A stretch of 64,000 nt of DNA, taken from NCBI GenBank assembly GCA_045534635.1, contig JAZSKB010000014.1:1-64000 (forward strand), read 5' to 3'. The number at the start of each line of letters is the position of its first letter. The stretch's first letter is position 1. The notes below the pieces were generated by a model. That model had not been told where the DNA came from. It made no database searches and saw only the letters and a program-made list of their open reading frames with translations. This document shows, one piece after another, positions 36,321-46,218 of this stretch. The DNA comes from UBA1205 sp045534635 (GTDB lineage Bacteria > Bacteroidota > Bacteroidia > Bacteroidales > WCHB1-69). Made by a program: the position numbers and the translations under genes.

Positions 36321-38111
36321 TTACATTTTATCAGGAACATCTATTCCCAACAATGACATTGCATGGGCAATGAAACGACCTACCGTTTGTGATAATTGTA
36401 AGCGGAACAATCGCAAAAGAGCATTTTCTTCTTTGAAAATAGGCGTTGCTTGATAAAATTGATTGTACATTTTTACCAACGAATAAGCATAATTGGCTAT
36501 CAATGCAGGACTTAAATCTTGACCTGCTTGTTCTAATACACCAACATAATCGTACAACAATCTCAACAAACGACGTTCTTCTTTAGGAAGTATATCTATA
36601 TTTACACAATGCGACAAATCTATATTCTCTGTTTCTGCTTTACGAGTCAATGAGGCAATACGAGCATGTGTATATTGTATAAATGGTGCTGTATTTCCAT
36701 TCATATCTATAGATTCTTCAGGATTAAACAACATATTTTTCCTTGGATCTACTTTCAAAATAAAATATTTCAACGCTCCTAAACCAATCATTGAGGATAA
36801 TTTCTCAAATTCTTCTTGTGAAAAGTCATCAATTTTTCCCATTTGACGCGTATTTTCTGCTGCAATTGCTATCATATTTTGCATTAAATCGTCTGCATCA
36901 ACAACAGTACCTTCCCTTGATTTCATTTTTCCATTTGGCAATTCTACCATTCCGTATGACAAATGATAAATGGTATCTCCCCATGCAAAATTAAGTTTTT
37001 TACTTAATATTAATTTTAACACATCAAAATGATAATTTTGCTCATTACCAACAATATATATCATTTTTTGTGGTTGAAATTCTTTATGTCGTTGTTCAGC
37101 CGTACCTAAATCTTGCGTGATATAAACCGAAGTACCATCAGAACGTAACAAAACTTTTTCATCATAACCTTCATCTGTAAGATTTACACAAACAGCTCCA
37201 TCAGCACGTTGATAAAATACATTGTTGGTTAACCCAACATCTACCAATGATTTTCCCCTTAGGTAAGTATTTGATTCATAATATATTTTATCGAAACTTA
37301 TACCTAATTGTTGGTAAGTTTGAGCAAAACCATCGTACACCCAATTGTTCATTTTGACCCATAATGCACGAACTTGTTCATCGTTGGCTTCCCATTTGCG
37401 AAGCATTTCTTGTGCTTCTAACATTATAGGAGCTTGTTTTTCTGCATCTTCTTTAGTATAGCCTTTCTCTATTAAAGAATTAATTTCTGATTTGTAAAGT
37501 TTGTCAAATTCCACATAATAATAACCAACCAATTTATCTCCTTTCATTTGAGTACTTTCTGGAGTTGCTCCATTGGCAGAATGTAACCATGCGACCATAG
37601 ATTTACAGATATGTATTCCTCTGTCATTTACCAAATTAACTCTTATAACAGGATAACCAACAGCCTCTAAAATATTACACACAGAACAGCCTAATAAATT
37701 ATTGCGAACATGTCCCAGATGCAATGGTTTGTTGGTATTTGGTGAAGAAAATTCTACGACAATAGGTTGTGATGATGATTGCGTAAAAAATTTAAAATCA
37801 GTAGTATATGCTTCTTTGAAATATTCTAACCATATTTGAGGAGTCAAAGAAAGATTTAAAAAACCTTTTACAACATTGAAACTTTCAACAAATGGTAATT
37901 TTTCCATTAATGCTGTACCAATTTGATTTGCCGTTGCTTCTGGTGACAATCGAACTATTTTTACTAATGGAAAAATTACTATGGTAAAATCCCCTTCAAA
38001 TTCTTCTCTTGTTTTGTTTATTTGTAATAAACTTTCATCTATATTTTGATTATATACTTCAAATACAACACTTTGTACTGCTTCTTTTATTTTTTGTTCA
38101 AAATTTATCAT
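36321..38111 (-). CDS. argS: Arginine--tRNA ligase
   Basis: 596 aa, a class I synthetase. The HIGH signature is HLGH (NKPLHLGHVRNN) and the KMSKS equivalent is KMKSREGT. The N-terminal Add1 domain (about 1-110) and the C-terminal DALR anticodon-binding domain (with YAYSLVKMYNQFYQ) are both recognisable. The length is normal. It is the second gene of a yggS-argS operon (2-nt gap). Confidence 0.96.
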   Translation of the reverse strand: MINFEQKIKEAVQSVVFEVYNQNIDESLLQINKTREEFEGDFTIVIFPLVKIVRLSPEATANQIGTALMEKLPFVESFNVVKGFLNLSLTPQIWLEYFKEAYTTDFKFFTQSSSQPIVVEFSSPNTNKPLHLGHVRNNLLGCSVCNILEAVGYPVIRVNLVNDRGIHICKSMVAWLHSANGATPESTQMKGDKLVGYYYVEFDKLYKSEINSLIEKGYTKEDAEKQAPIMLEAQEMLRKWEANDEQVRALWVKMNNWVYDGFAQTYQQLGISFDKIYYESNTYLRGKSLVDVGLTNNVFYQRADGAVCVNLTDEGYDEKVLLRSDGTSVYITQDLGTAEQRHKEFQPQKMIYIVGNEQNYHFDVLKLILSKKLNFAWGDTIYHLSYGMVELPNGKMKSREGTVVDADDLMQNMIAIAAENTRQMGKIDDFSQEEFEKLSSMIGLGALKYFILKVDPRKNMLFNPEESIDMNGNTAPFIQYTHARIASLTRKAETENIDLSHCVNIDILPKEERRLLRLLYDYVGVLEQAGQDLSPALIANYAYSLVKMYNQFYQATPIFKEENALLRLFRLQLSQTVGRFIAHAMSLLGIDVPDKM

Positions 38112-38113
38112 AA

Positions 38114-38794
38114 TTATAAGTTTTTGTAAATCCTTTTTCCAAAAATTGCACTTCCAATTCTTACCATTGTAGAACCTTCTTGCATAGCAACATCAAAATC
38201 GTCGGTCATTCCCATACTAATTTGTGAAAAATATTCATTTTGAGCAAAATATTTTTCTTTTAGCATATCAAAATAATTTTTCAACAAACGAAATTCTTTT
38301 CTTACCATTTCTTTATTGTCAGTAAATGTTGCCATTCCCATAACGCCACAAATTCTAACAGATGTTAAATTTTTAAAGTTCTCATTTTCAAGCATTGATA
38401 TTGCTTCTTGCATATCAAAACCAAATTTTGTTTCTTCTTGAGCAATATGAAATTGTAATAAAACATCTACAATTCTTTTGTGTTTTGCTGCTTGTTTGTT
38501 GACTTCTTGAAGCAATTTTTCGCTATCAATACCTTGAATACAAGCAACAAATGGAATAATATATTTTATTTTATTACTTTGCAAATGTCCAATATGATGC
38601 CAAAGAATATCTTTAGGTAAATTTGTATATTTTTGTGATAATTCTTGGACATAATTTTCTCCAAATAGTCGTTGTCCGGCTTGGTATGCCTGCATAATTT
38701 CTTCTTCCGACTTCAATTTTGATACAGCAATCAATTGTACATTTTCATACAATTGTGCTTTTATCGTTTGTAAATTATCTACTATTGTATTCAT
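38114..38794 (-). CDS. yggS: YggS/PLPBP-family pyridoxal-phosphate homeostasis protein
   Basis: About 226 aa. The PLP-binding Lys is in LIAVSKLKS near the N terminus. LFGENYVQELSQK, WHHIGHLQSNKIK, MGMATF and SMGMTDDFDVAMQEGSTMVRIGSAIFG are family hallmarks. It has a TIM-barrel like alanine racemase but no known enzymatic activity, and it buffers PLP. The ATG at 38794 is preferred over the longer frame from 38857, because the promoter -7 box lies at 38807-38814. Confidence 0.94.
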   Translation of the reverse strand: MNTIVDNLQTIKAQLYENVQLIAVSKLKSEEEIMQAYQAGQRLFGENYVQELSQKYTNLPKDILWHHIGHLQSNKIKYIIPFVACIQGIDSEKLLQEVNKQAAKHKRIVDVLLQFHIAQEETKFGFDMQEAISMLENENFKNLTSVRICGVMGMATFTDNKEMVRKEFRLLKNYFDMLKEKYFAQNEYFSQISMGMTDDFDVAMQEGSTMVRIGSAIFGKRIYKNL

Positions 38795-38806
38795 CTTATT
38801 TTTTTG

Positions 38807-38814
38807 CAAAAGTA
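38807..38814 (-). promoter_or_regulatory. -7 box (TACTTTTG) of yggS-argS
   Basis: TACTTTTGC on the minus strand, 13 nt before the ATG at 38794. It fixes that start. Confidence 0.65.
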
Positions 38815-38846
38815 ACATTTTTCTGACAATATTACTCCATACCAAC

Positions 38847-38889
38847 AAAAAAAGCAAGATATAATTTAAACCATATCTTGCTCTTTTTG
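38847..38889 (-). terminator. Intrinsic terminator of the Omp28-like T9SS gene
   Basis: On the minus strand GCAAGATAT, a ~10-nt loop and ATATCTTGC are followed by a run of seven T. It lies between the stop at 38904 and the yggS promoter. Confidence 0.8.
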
Positions 38890-38903
38890 TTAAAAAAATA
38901 TTT

Positions 38904-41159
38904 TTATTCTTTTATAAACTTTTTAACACTTTTTCCATTTTGTGTTGTTATTTGTATGATATACATACCTTTAGATAAATTTGCTATATCCACAGAAATA
39001 TGATTTGTGCTAACATGCAAATCTTTTACTTTTTGTCCCATTACATTGTAAATGTTGACTTCTTGTATATTTTCTTCCGATTGAATCGTAAGCATATCTT
39101 TTGCTGGATTTGGATATATTTCAATATTTCCTATTTTCATTTTTTCTTTTATTGAGGAAGCGGCACCTACTTTTCCTGCTTGAAGAATTTCTTTTGTACT
39201 TGTATTTTGTATCCAATAAACGGCATAAATGTTATTAAAATTTTCTACAGAATGTTCTGTTCGTATATTAATAGGAGAACTTGCACTTGTGGGCAAACGA
39301 TACGAACCGGGAAATACATATTCATAAGTTTTTGTAACAGATGTTCCTTTCTCCAAAGTAATAGCATCTCCACTTGTTGAAGAAACCATTTTTTTCATAA
39401 CATGATGCCATACAGTATCCCAACCTTGAGTATATAATTGTTTATTAGTCAAAGAAACCGCTTGTGGGTGTCTATTGTTGTGAGTTTCTCTTTCTACTAA
39501 GGCAACAAACAAAACATGACCTTTAGGGTATGAGTATAATGGATTGATTTCCAAGTCTATTTTATATGATTTTTCTCCATTATAAGTAAATGTTGCTTTC
39601 ATATCAACAAATGCAGGAACTTCGGCTTTGGCTCTAAAAATATTAATATTATAATTTCTTGGGTCATTGCCAAATTCTTCACCACTTCCATCTACTTTCA
39701 AACTAGGAACAGAACTTATTCCGTAATATGTTCTTCTGGTTTGTGCTTCTGGGGTAAAATATGGGTCTCCGGGATTCGGCCAATTCATTTGATATTTAAT
39801 ACATACATAATCTTCACTTCCTAAAGTATTAAATATTCTTGATAAATTAGCATTTCCCACTTTACAAGGGGAGCAAGTTGATGCGGTAAAACCTTCGTGC
39901 AAGACAACTCTTGGAACTATTTGGTCGTAAGCAACAATAGTAAAATAAATCGTATCAGTTGTTGTCCCGTCAATATCATTTAACGAATCTAACCATACTT
40001 TTAGTGTGTATTCTCCTGTTTCTGAAGGGATTGTCAATTGTTCTGTACTTGTTAATTTAACCTCTTTAGTATAACTATTTATAGCAATATTCGATAAAGA
40101 ACAACTTTTTATTGTTCCCTCTATTTCGTACAACATTTTACAAGAAGTAATTGGATTTACTCCTTCCATTTTTGTCAATATAGATACTGAGGTTGTTGTA
40201 TTAATTTTTTGAAATCTTTCCATTTCTACTGCTGTAATTTCAACAGCAGTAGAATCCATTTGCATAGCATCTAAATCATACAAAATATGACAATTTGCAG
40301 GAAAACCTACACCTAATACATTTTTTTGTACACCATTAACTAATAAATTAGGACAAATATAAATAGCATAAGCATAATTATTTATCCATTCTGGTTTATC
40401 TTTTCCAACAGAATGGATAGGAGCGACAATTTTACCTGTTGCAACATTTATTTTAAGCATATCTTGAGGATATCTGTTCAACAACCACAAATATGGACCT
40501 CCTTCTGAAATGGTATCATAATCCATTACCCAACATGTTTCTATTCCTTCATAATTCAATGAAGACAAATTAATACTTTTCAGTTTTGTAAGACTACGAC
40601 TATATAAATTCAAATTACTTGTTTCTAGTGTTGAAGAACTTCCTCCTAAAACCCAAAAACCACCTTGACCATTGTCTGCATCGGGAGCATAAGCAATTCC
40701 TCTTGCACTTGTTCCTTTGGTAAGTATCATCAAAGAATCTACTGATTTTGTTTCTAAGTTGATTCTAAAAATAGTATCTGTAAAGTTGGCTACATACAAA
40801 TATTGACCATCACTTGTAATGTCCATTGCTTGCATACCTATAATTTTATGAGCAACAAGTCCCTTAATTTGGACAGAGTCGATATTTTTTTGAGATACTG
40901 GATTAATTGTGTATAATTTCCCGCTAGTACCTCCTATTGCATAAACAGTTGAAGAAGAATCTGTTATATGATATACGAACCCTGTTGAGAAATTTGGTTT
41001 TGGAGTTATTGTACCACTTGCCACTATATCCCATTCTGTGGCAGATTTTTGATATTTCATCACTGTAGAAGAATTTATCTTTTCTTCTATTCTAATTTGT
41101 GCAACATTTGCACTTATCATTCCGATAACAATCAGATTAAAAATTAACAACTTTTTCAT
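38904..41159 (-). CDS. T9SS cargo protein with Omp28-like (thioredoxin-fold) domain
   Basis: 751 aa. A signal peptide (LLIFNLIVIGMISANVAQ) is followed by a ~280-residue region resembling a beta-propeller (repeated statements such as TSDGQYLYVANFTDTIFRI). A thioredoxin-like domain of the Omp28 kind then begins at VVLHEGFTASTCSPCKVGNAN, with a CxxC pair. It ends with a T9SS type A sorting domain (EIYPNPAKDMLTIQSEENI ... LSKGMYIIQITTQNGKSVKKF). The protein is therefore exported and probably surface-attached. The CSPC motif might be redox-active. Omp28-like proteins are surface proteins of largely unknown role. Confidence 0.85.
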   Translation of the reverse strand: MKKLLIFNLIVIGMISANVAQIRIEEKINSSTVMKYQKSATEWDIVASGTITPKPNFSTGFVYHITDSSSTVYAIGGTSGKLYTINPVSQKNIDSVQIKGLVAHKIIGMQAMDITSDGQYLYVANFTDTIFRINLETKSVDSLMILTKGTSARGIAYAPDADNGQGGFWVLGGSSSTLETSNLNLYSRSLTKLKSINLSSLNYEGIETCWVMDYDTISEGGPYLWLLNRYPQDMLKINVATGKIVAPIHSVGKDKPEWINNYAYAIYICPNLLVNGVQKNVLGVGFPANCHILYDLDAMQMDSTAVEITAVEMERFQKINTTTSVSILTKMEGVNPITSCKMLYEIEGTIKSCSLSNIAINSYTKEVKLTSTEQLTIPSETGEYTLKVWLDSLNDIDGTTTDTIYFTIVAYDQIVPRVVLHEGFTASTCSPCKVGNANLSRIFNTLGSEDYVCIKYQMNWPNPGDPYFTPEAQTRRTYYGISSVPSLKVDGSGEEFGNDPRNYNINIFRAKAEVPAFVDMKATFTYNGEKSYKIDLEINPLYSYPKGHVLFVALVERETHNNRHPQAVSLTNKQLYTQGWDTVWHHVMKKMVSSTSGDAITLEKGTSVTKTYEYVFPGSYRLPTSASSPINIRTEHSVENFNNIYAVYWIQNTSTKEILQAGKVGAASSIKEKMKIGNIEIYPNPAKDMLTIQSEENIQEVNIYNVMGQKVKDLHVSTNHISVDIANLSKGMYIIQITTQNGKSVKKFIKE

Positions 41160-41204
41160 ATTTATAAAACATTTTTATTCTATTTATTTTTACTTTTCAA
41201 TTTG

Positions 41205-41212
41205 CAAAGGTA
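41205..41212 (-). promoter_or_regulatory. -7 box (TACCTTTG) of the Omp28-like gene
   Basis: TACCTTTGC on the minus strand, about 46 nt before the start at 41159. Confidence 0.6.
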
Positions 41213-41243
41213 CGTTTTTTTTTGATATAACAAAAAATTTTTT

Positions 41244-43853
41244 TTAAAATTTAATTGCTATAGTACAACTTTTTTTTATTTTATACACTTTTCCTGCTGT
41301 ATCCCAATACGATATAATTATAATATAGTTTCCAATTGAAGTTTTAACATTATTTTCTATGGTTCCGTCCCATGTAAAATAACCTTCTGTACCACAAAGT
41401 TCATTATTCACTAAATTATGAATTTTTTGTCCATAAATATTATAAATATCAACACTTACTCTATTGTCAGCATTTGCAAAAGCATATTTTATCTGCAAAA
41501 TATCATTGTAACCATCGTTGTCAGGAGAAAAAATTTCTGGGCTAATAGTTATAATATCATTATTATCTATATTTTCAGAGAAGACAGAATTTTTATATCC
41601 GGGAGTTGCAAAGCCAACTGTTGCTGCTGCTGAATGCCAATTAGAAGCATCTTGAGTTGGACGATTGTGATTGATACGTTCTAAACTTACCCCTTCTGTT
41701 GTTTTCAGCATTGAATAATGCATAGTTTCTGTATAATCAAATCTATCTATAATACTACCTTCATATAATAATATTACTGTTCCTGAAGTGTTATTATAAG
41801 CAGGAATTGAAGACATTTCCAAAAAATTTTCTGGGTACGGACAATTATATTGCGATTGCACTATTTGTGTTGATGTTGAAAGCACCAAATACTGATTTGC
41901 TTCTATATATCTTCCATTTAAATCTACAATTTTTCCTGTATCTATTTGTCCTTTCGTATTTATATTTGATAAACGCAATCCTTTTAAACTTATTGGTTTA
42001 TTATTAGGATTGTATATTTCTACAAAATCTACACCTTCATTATTTGGATTAAACAAAACTTCATTGATAACAATATCATTAGCACGACTTATTTTTTTTG
42101 GATAAACAAAAACAAACGAAGTTGGAACAAGTATTTGATTACCAACACAATCAAATATTGTATCGTTAATTGTTAGCCTATATGTTTTTCCTTCTAACAA
42201 TGGTGTTGACAATATTAATTCTACTTGTTTCCAATTGTTATCTATAACATTAACAGATTTAATATTATTATCGGTAATCGTATAAACTTGACAACTTAAT
42301 CTATTGGTATCCAAAATTTTCTCATTGAAACACAAAGTAAGTAAAGTATCAGCAACAATAAAAATGTTTTCTATTGTAGGAGCAATATTATCGGGAGCAA
42401 TTGTTGCTACGGAATTTTGTTGACATGGTGTCCCTCCTGCTTTTGCTTTTGATGCTGTCCAATTATTTTCTTCTCCACAAGGATTGTTCCAATCTATCAT
42501 TTCCAAAGACCATCCACCATTTTTTTTCACATTGTCGGCATACCAAGTATCTGTAAATTCAATCTCTGAAATCAATTGCTCGTTATCGTCCCATAAGATA
42601 AGTTGTTGTCCTGCATCTGTAATTTGAAAACTTGAAAAACTATATACATTGCCATAATGTTCGTATGCTGATTTTGCTGTATGAGACACTACCAGTAAAT
42701 AATCATTGGCGGCAATAGTTACATCTGAAAATATTTTTGTTGTTTTACCTATTTGCAATTTCCAACCATTTAAATTTATGGGAAAATTTTGTCTGTTATA
42801 TAACTCAATATATTCATAATTAGGTAATTCTACCATTGGGGAGGGTTTTGCCATTATTTCATTTATCAACACGTCAAACATTGAAGGAAAATAATACATA
42901 AAATCTAAACTTGTATCTTGCAAAATATTTCCTGCTATATCCGATATATTGGTTACTTGTAAAGTTAGAATATTATTGATAGGCAATGGCTGAAAAAATA
43001 TTAATTGTATTTGTTGAGTATTGTTACTATCAACGACTATACTATCTGGATTCCCTACAGAAAAAAGATGAAAATTATTAGTAGTTAACAATTGTGTATT
43101 TATTGGCTCTGTAAATTCTAATCCTATTTGTTGACGATTTTCTTTATCTATTTGCAATTGATTTACCAAAGGTGGAATTGTATCATAGACAATAGCCCCA
43201 TAATAGATATCATCGAAGAAGAATTTTTTTGCATTTGATGCGGTATAAACACAAACTAATCCTATATGAGTTGATGTAAGAAAAGTAGAATCATAACAAG
43301 AAAATTCTTCTTCCCAATTATCTGTTTCTACAGATGAGGAGAACACTGTCCATAAAGCATTTGTATCTCGTACGATTTTTATTTTCAAATCGAAAGAAGA
43401 AGCGATACGTGCCGCTGGGTCAGAAGCCAAAAGTGTATGTGTTGTTCCATTTTGACAATACAATTTAATGGCATCGTTGCTACCATTTTCTCCAAAACGC
43501 AAATAATATCCTGATATTGAATCAATTAGCAAATTATTCGTATCTGATACAAGATAAAAACGACTATAATTATTGTCTGATGGGGAAAAAGTTTGTTTAA
43601 TTCGGAATTGCCATTCTACATTTCCCTCTAAAAAAGTTGACGATGTTGATAAATAAGATTTTCCTGCTGCAGAGGCAGACAATTGTAACTCTTTGTTTGT
43701 ATTTACTTCAAAATCTGCAGTTGTTCCTATCCATGTTGGATTATTGATAAAATCTCCATCTGAAAAATCATCATTTACTTGTGCTTGAGTTGTCCAAACA
43801 ACAAATTGAAATACGGAAAAATAAATTAATTTACGCATCGTTCTTTTATTCAT
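41244..43853 (-). CDS. Lamin-tail-domain protein with T9SS type B (gliding-type) C terminus
   Basis: 869 aa. The signal peptide is LIYFSVFQFVVWTTQAQ. An N-terminal beta-sandwich (about 25-215) is followed by two lamin-tail (LTD) domains: one around INEIMAKPSPMVELPNYEYI and IELYNRQNFPINLNGWKLQ, and one around INEVLFNPNNEGVDFVEIYN. Ig-like modules lie between them. The last ~95 residues (FSPDNDGYNDILQIKY ... VDIYNIYGQKI ... YFTWDGTIENN) form a type B T9SS sorting domain like those of gliding adhesins. A surface adhesin or nuclease-associated role is possible. The LTD is also found in secreted nucleases, but no nuclease motif is seen here. Confidence 0.85.
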   Translation of the reverse strand: MNKRTMRKLIYFSVFQFVVWTTQAQVNDDFSDGDFINNPTWIGTTADFEVNTNKELQLSASAAGKSYLSTSSTFLEGNVEWQFRIKQTFSPSDNNYSRFYLVSDTNNLLIDSISGYYLRFGENGSNDAIKLYCQNGTTHTLLASDPAARIASSFDLKIKIVRDTNALWTVFSSSVETDNWEEEFSCYDSTFLTSTHIGLVCVYTASNAKKFFFDDIYYGAIVYDTIPPLVNQLQIDKENRQQIGLEFTEPINTQLLTTNNFHLFSVGNPDSIVVDSNNTQQIQLIFFQPLPINNILTLQVTNISDIAGNILQDTSLDFMYYFPSMFDVLINEIMAKPSPMVELPNYEYIELYNRQNFPINLNGWKLQIGKTTKIFSDVTIAANDYLLVVSHTAKSAYEHYGNVYSFSSFQITDAGQQLILWDDNEQLISEIEFTDTWYADNVKKNGGWSLEMIDWNNPCGEENNWTASKAKAGGTPCQQNSVATIAPDNIAPTIENIFIVADTLLTLCFNEKILDTNRLSCQVYTITDNNIKSVNVIDNNWKQVELILSTPLLEGKTYRLTINDTIFDCVGNQILVPTSFVFVYPKKISRANDIVINEVLFNPNNEGVDFVEIYNPNNKPISLKGLRLSNINTKGQIDTGKIVDLNGRYIEANQYLVLSTSTQIVQSQYNCPYPENFLEMSSIPAYNNTSGTVILLYEGSIIDRFDYTETMHYSMLKTTEGVSLERINHNRPTQDASNWHSAAATVGFATPGYKNSVFSENIDNNDIITISPEIFSPDNDGYNDILQIKYAFANADNRVSVDIYNIYGQKIHNLVNNELCGTEGYFTWDGTIENNVKTSIGNYIIIISYWDTAGKVYKIKKSCTIAIKF

Positions 43854-43970
43854 ATTGTATTTTTTTTATCAACTATTTTAATAAACTTTCTTCTTTATTT
43901 TTTTTTACAAAATTATCATTTATTTTTTTATTTTCCAATTATTCCCTAAAAAATATATAAATTCAACAAG

Positions 43971-43978
43971 CAAAGTTA
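43971..43978 (-). promoter_or_regulatory. Possible -7 box (TAACTTTG) of the LTD-protein gene
   Basis: TAACTTTG on the minus strand, about 118 nt before the start at 43853, in an AT-rich 230-bp gap. Confidence 0.4.
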
Positions 43979-44069
43979 TAAAAAAAATCGTTTCAAAAAG
44001 TAGAAATTTGTATTTTTTCCTTTTTTACAATTTTCAAAATATATTTTTCGTTTTTTTACAAAAAAATGC

Positions 44070-44077
44070 TAATTTTG
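44070..44077 (+). promoter_or_regulatory. -7 box (TAATTTTG) of guaD-era-recO
   Basis: TAATTTTGC ends 7 nt before the ATG at 44084, so the transcript must begin at or just before the start codon. It also rules out the in-frame ATG at 44066. Confidence 0.7.
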
Positions 44078-44083
44078 CAAAAT

Positions 44084-44566
44084 ATGTTACAAGAAGAAAG
44101 AGATAGATTATTTATAAAAAAGACCATTCTATTGGCATTGCAAAATGTCCAAGAGAAAAAAGGTGGTCCTTTTGCTGCTATTGTCACAAAGGGAAATGAA
44201 ATCATTGCCGAAGGAACAAATATAGTAACAACAAGCAATGACCCTACTGCACATGCAGAAATCACAGCAATAAGAAATGCTTGTAATCAATTAAATAGTT
44301 TTCAATTGGAAGGTTGCACTATTTATTCGAGTTGTGAACCATGTCCAATGTGTTTGGGTGCTATTTATTGGGCAAGACCATCACGACTTATTTTTGCAGC
44401 AAATAAACATCAAGCAGCAAAAGCAGGTTTTGACGATGCTTTTATTTACAATGAAATAACATTGCCTTATATCGAAAGGCATCTTGAAACGGTTCATTAC
44501 AATGATACGGATAGTGAAAAACCTTTCGATTTATGGAAAATGTCAAACGATAAAATCAACTATTAA
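44084..44566 (+). CDS. guaD: Guanine deaminase-like nucleoside/base deaminase
   Basis: 160 aa, of the cytidine-deaminase fold. The zinc site is H57-A-E59 (NDPTAHAEITAIR) with C87-P-M-C90 (SCEPCPMCLGAIYWARP). The C-terminal AGFDDAFIYNEITLPYIER motif matches Bacillus-type guanine deaminase, which converts guanine to xanthine, rather than the tRNA adenosine deaminase TadA. It starts an operon with era (0-nt gap) and recO. The start at 44084 is set by the promoter box immediately upstream. Confidence 0.85.
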   Translation: MLQEERDRLFIKKTILLALQNVQEKKGGPFAAIVTKGNEIIAEGTNIVTTSNDPTAHAEITAIRNACNQLNSFQLEGCTIYSSCEPCPMCLGAIYWARPSRLIFAANKHQAAKAGFDDAFIYNEITLPYIERHLETVHYNDTDSEKPFDLWKMSNDKINY

Positions 44567-45457
44567 ATGGAAATAACAGAAAAGCATAAAGCAGGTTTTG
44601 TTAGTCTTTTGGGCAATCCCAATGTAGGTAAATCAACATTGATGAATACTTTAGTTGGGGAAAAATTATCTATAATTTCAGCAAAAGCACAGACAACAAG
44701 ACATCGTATTATGGGAATTGTCAATGGAGAAGATTTTCAAATTGTTTATTCAGACACTCCCGGTGTTTTGGAACCAAACTACAAAATGCAAGAATATATG
44801 ATGCAATATGTAGAATTGGCTCTTCAAGATAGTGATATTTTGCTTTATATGGTTGAAGTTGGTGAAACAAAATACAATGAAAATGTTATCAATACTATTT
44901 TGCAAGCAAAAACAAAAATAGTATTAATAATCAACAAAATAGATAAATTTAGTGAAGAACAAATTGTTGTTACCAAACAATATTGGGAAAATTTGTTGAA
45001 ACCGAATACTACTTGTTGTATTTCTGCTCTTGAACGAACAAATGTTTTGTCGGTAGTAGATTCCGTTGTAGATTTATTGCCATACGCTCCACCTTATTTC
45101 GATAAAGATGAACTTACCGATAGGTCAATGCGATTTTTTGTTTCGGAAATTATTCGTGAAAAAATATTATTGCTTTACAAAAAAGAAATTCCATACAGTG
45201 TAGAAGTGGAAGTTACCGCTTATAAAGAACAACCCAATTTTGTTCATATAGATGCAATGATTTATGTTGAAAGAGAAAGTCAAAAAGCAATAATACTTGG
45301 ACATAAAGGGCTTGCAATAAAAGAGTTAGGAATTCAAGCAAGATTGGCAATAGAAGAATTTATTGAAAGCAAAGTATATTTATCGTTAAGTTTGAAAGTG
45401 CAAAAAAATTGGCGTAACGATGATAGTAGATTGAAAAAATTTGGTTATGGTAACTAA
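44567..45457 (+). CDS. era: GTPase Era
   Basis: 296 aa. Era helps 16S rRNA maturation and 30S assembly. The G motifs are GNPNVGKST (G1, 16-24), the SDTPGV Walker B region and NKID (G4), with the T of G2 in AQTTRH. The C-terminal KH domain with HKGLAIKELGIQARLAIEEF binds the 3' end of 16S rRNA. It is adjacent to guaD upstream and to recO 2 nt downstream. Confidence 0.96.
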   Translation: MEITEKHKAGFVSLLGNPNVGKSTLMNTLVGEKLSIISAKAQTTRHRIMGIVNGEDFQIVYSDTPGVLEPNYKMQEYMMQYVELALQDSDILLYMVEVGETKYNENVINTILQAKTKIVLIINKIDKFSEEQIVVTKQYWENLLKPNTTCCISALERTNVLSVVDSVVDLLPYAPPYFDKDELTDRSMRFFVSEIIREKILLLYKKEIPYSVEVEVTAYKEQPNFVHIDAMIYVERESQKAIILGHKGLAIKELGIQARLAIEEFIESKVYLSLSLKVQKNWRNDDSRLKKFGYGN

Positions 45458-45459
45458 TT

Positions 45460-46200
45460 ATGATTGAAAAGGTTAAAGGTATTGTTTTACAAAGAATTGC
45501 TTATACGGATAACAAAAATATCGTAAAAATTTACACAGAAACTGGAAGTAATTCTTATATGTGTTTTCGGAAGTCCAAAAACACACACGATGCCTTACAG
45601 CCAATGACTTTAGTACAATTTTGCAGTGAAAAACGACAAGGAACATCTTTAAGTTTTCTGCGAGATGTACAATATTTAAATTCGGTAGCAATAAGTGATT
45701 ATCAATTGCCAAAAGCAACCATTAATATGTTTCTTAATGAAATACTTTATAAATTGTTGGGCAATGCTGGCGAAGATTCCGAATTATTTGATTTTGTTTT
45801 TAATACATTACACCAATTTTATAATTCTCCTTATTTACAAGATTTTCATTTGCGTTTTTTGATTCATTGTGCCATACAAATGGGTTCTGCTCCAAAAGAT
45901 AATTATCAAGAAGGCTGTATTTTTGATGTGTTGTCGGCTAACTTTGTAACAAAAAAAACAATTGCTGTAACTAATTCAATGCAAAAAAATGACAAATTTT
46001 CTGAAGATATAAATGTTCAAGTTGCACAATACTTATATGCGTTAATGCAAGAACCTTTGTTTCCTCAAACGCCTACAATTGCTCCTTTTGTTGTTCGTAA
46101 CGCATTGTTGAATTTACTTATAGAATATTATACTATTCATATCATAGATTTGTCGGGATTACAATCTTTGGAAGTTTTACAAACAATATTGCATGAATAA
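45460..46200 (+). CDS. recO: DNA repair protein RecO
   Basis: 246 aa. RecO loads RecA onto SSB-coated DNA with RecF and RecR. The N-terminal OB fold (about 1-75: KGIVLQRIAYTDNKNIVKIYT) is typical. The C-terminal helical part is weakly conserved and the usual four zinc cysteines are not evident, though a DNYQEGCIFD remnant is seen. Its position after era is a common arrangement. It is convergent with cca. Confidence 0.85.
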   Translation: MIEKVKGIVLQRIAYTDNKNIVKIYTETGSNSYMCFRKSKNTHDALQPMTLVQFCSEKRQGTSLSFLRDVQYLNSVAISDYQLPKATINMFLNEILYKLLGNAGEDSELFDFVFNTLHQFYNSPYLQDFHLRFLIHCAIQMGSAPKDNYQEGCIFDVLSANFVTKKTIAVTNSMQKNDKFSEDINVQVAQYLYALMQEPLFPQTPTIAPFVVRNALLNLLIEYYTIHIIDLSGLQSLEVLQTILHE

Positions 46201-46218
46201 ATATTATTTTTGTAAATA

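Noticed and set aside
44066..44084. ATG at 44066 as the guaD start
   Set aside because: It lies upstream of and within the -7 promoter box at 44070-44077 and cannot be on the transcript.
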